From Natronohydrobacter sp. (GTDB lineage Bacteria; Pseudomonadota; Alphaproteobacteria; Rhodobacterales; Rhodobacteraceae), in contig SKGU01000221.1 in the NCBI GenBank assembly GCA_007117255.1, forward strand, positions 1 through 6,306: 6,306 nt of DNA, given 5' to 3'. The notes beneath the pieces were generated by a model. That model had not been told where the DNA came from. It did not search any database and worked only from the letters and a program-made list of their open reading frames with translations. A program made the translations under genes and the position numbers. How positions within the stretch are numbered: position 1 is the first letter of the stretch; every line of letters begins with the position of its first letter. Below, in pieces: positions 5,694 to 6,306 of this stretch.

Positions 5694-5791
5694 GCGGGCT
5701 CCGGTTGCCAAGGACGGCGTTTTCCAGCTACCACTGCGCGCACAGGGGCACAATCCCGCGCGACTGCCCCACCGCGCGAGTTGAAGGTATA
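5694..5791. promoter_or_regulatory. Divergent tsaD/hemD intergenic region
   Basis: These 98 bp should hold promoters for both operons. On the minus strand, GGAG (5699-5702) is the tsaD Shine-Dalgarno. On the plus strand, AAGG (5784-5787) serves hemD. A weak plus-strand promoter candidate is TTGCCA (5705-5710) with TACCAC (5729-5734), 18 nt apart; only the -35 is close to consensus. No minus-strand pair convinced me, and no operator-like repeat stands out. Confidence 0.4.
5699..5702 (-). promoter_or_regulatory. Shine-Dalgarno of tsaD (decides the start)
   Basis: On the minus strand, GGAG followed by CCCGC leads directly to the ATG at 5693. Together with the family N-terminus this excludes the longer frame that opens at 5897 on the same strand. 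Confidence 0.6.
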
Positions 5792-6306
5792 ATGATGCGC
5801 CCCTGCCTTGTGCTGACGCGACCGCAAGCTTCGTCAGAGACCTTTGCCGAGATGGCGCGCATGGCAGGCTGGCAGGGTGAAGTCGTGATCGCGCCACTGA
5901 TAGAGATTGCGCTCATCTCACCGCCGCCAGATATCTTGCAGCGCGCGCGGGTGCTGATTTTCACGTCACAGCATGCAGTTGCCGCGATGGCACAGCATGA
6001 AAACGCACGCCACTGGCCCGTCTGGGCTGTGGGGCCGCGCACTGCCGAGGCGGCGCGCGCATCCGGCTTCTCTGAGGTGCATCAGGCCGGGGGGGATGCG
6101 AAAGCACTGCTGTCAGACCTGGATGCGGCGGGCGAGACCGGGCCGTTTCTGCATCTGCGCGGTGATCATGTCGCTGCCGATATCGTGTCTGCGCTACGGT
6201 CGAGGGGGCACGCGGCGCAGGGTGTGGTCGTGTATTCCCAGCAGGCCCGCAGCCTCAGTGCGGCGGCAAAAACACGGATCATGCAGGGTGGCGATCTGGT
6301 GCTGGC
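5792..6306 (+). CDS. hemD: Uroporphyrinogen-III synthase, 5' part (cut by the right edge)
   Basis: HemD closes and rearranges hydroxymethylbilane to uroporphyrinogen III, the branch point to haem, sirohaem, cobalamin and (bacterio)chlorophyll. The 171 complete codons present begin MMRPCLVLTRPQASSETFAE. HEM4-family hallmarks are VLTRPQASSETFA (7-19), VVIAPLIEI (31-39), ARVLIFTSQHAVAAM (52-66), VWAVGPRTAEAARASGF (76-92), the glycine-rich AGGDAKALLSDL (98-109), FLHLRGDHVA (117-126) and GVVVYSQQA (143-151). The family is poorly conserved but these blocks in this order are characteristic. About 60 residues should follow beyond the window. AAGG (5784-5787) is 4 nt before the ATG at 5792 and 7 nt before a second ATG at 5795, so the true start may be 5795. 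It is divergent from tsaD; hemC is not between them. A run of seven G (6089-6095) lies inside the intact frame. Confidence 0.9.
   Translation, partial: MMRPCLVLTRPQASSETFAEMARMAGWQGEVVIAPLIEIALISPPPDILQRARVLIFTSQHAVAAMAQHENARHWPVWAVGPRTAEAARASGFSEVHQAGGDAKALLSDLDAAGETGPFLHLRGDHVAADIVSALRSRGHAAQGVVVYSQQARSLSAAAKTRIMQGGDLVL

Noticed and set aside
5788..5793. Perfect TATAAT just before hemD.
   Set aside because: It overlaps the ATG at 5792, so transcription would begin inside the gene, and there is no -35 at the right distance. Coincidental.
4581..5897. A 438-residue minus-strand frame extending tsaD to 5897.
   Set aside because: The extra 68 residues are low-information and antisense to the hemD start. 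The start at 5693 has GGAG 5 nt upstream and the expected TsaD N-terminus.
1..6306. Mobile element, CRISPR, tRNA/rRNA, toxin-antitoxin or defence island.
   Set aside because: Nearly all sequence is accounted for by conserved housekeeping genes. The gaps are at most 215 bp and show no repeat array, cloverleaf-like fold, transposase or attachment-site duplication.

Overview
The window is ordinary chromosomal sequence with high G+C. It most resembles an alphaproteobacterium of the Rhodobacteraceae (Roseobacter/Rhodobacter relatives). Evidence is the strong G/C bias at third codon positions, the protein sequences themselves (SoxB, CcmI, an EVE protein of the THYN1 type, DUF1289), and the tight run EVE - YciI - gpsA - tsaD facing away from hemD. 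I could not search a database, so the family-level placement rests on recognition. 

Layout from left to right. (1) Positions 1-577, minus strand: the 5' part of soxB, the flavin-binding beta subunit of heterotetrameric sarcosine oxidase, running off the left edge. (2) 578-792: a non-coding gap between the divergent soxB and ccmI. (3) 793-2862, plus strand: a compact operon of ccmI (cytochrome c maturation), ruvX/yqgF (RNase H-fold Holliday-junction resolvase or rRNA-processing nuclease), a possible 26-codon mini-ORF, and a small four-cysteine DUF1289 protein. All junctions are stop/start overlaps (TGATG, ATGA, ATGA). (4) 2863-2926: a short convergent gap without a convincing terminator. (5) 5693 down to 2927, minus strand: a second compact operon read tsaD (tRNA t6A synthesis), gpsA (glycerol-3-phosphate dehydrogenase), a YciI-like protein and an EVE-domain protein. 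Its junctions are ATGA, a 12-nt gap with a strong Shine-Dalgarno, and TGATG. (6) 5694-5791: the divergent gap. (7) 5792-6306, plus strand: the start of hemD (uroporphyrinogen-III synthase), running off the right edge. 

The genes are mainly housekeeping: one-carbon/sarcosine catabolism, haem and cytochrome c biogenesis, tRNA modification, phospholipid precursor supply and RNA/DNA processing. I see no mobile element, CRISPR array, RNA gene, toxin-antitoxin pair or defence system, and no clear undescribed system. The observations most worth checking are the mini-ORF that bridges ruvX and the DUF1289 gene by two exact ATGA overlaps, the very stable hairpin with a C(UUCG)G loop just inside ruvX (which has no Shine-Dalgarno), and the conserved-looking association of an EVE modified-base-binding protein with tsaD.
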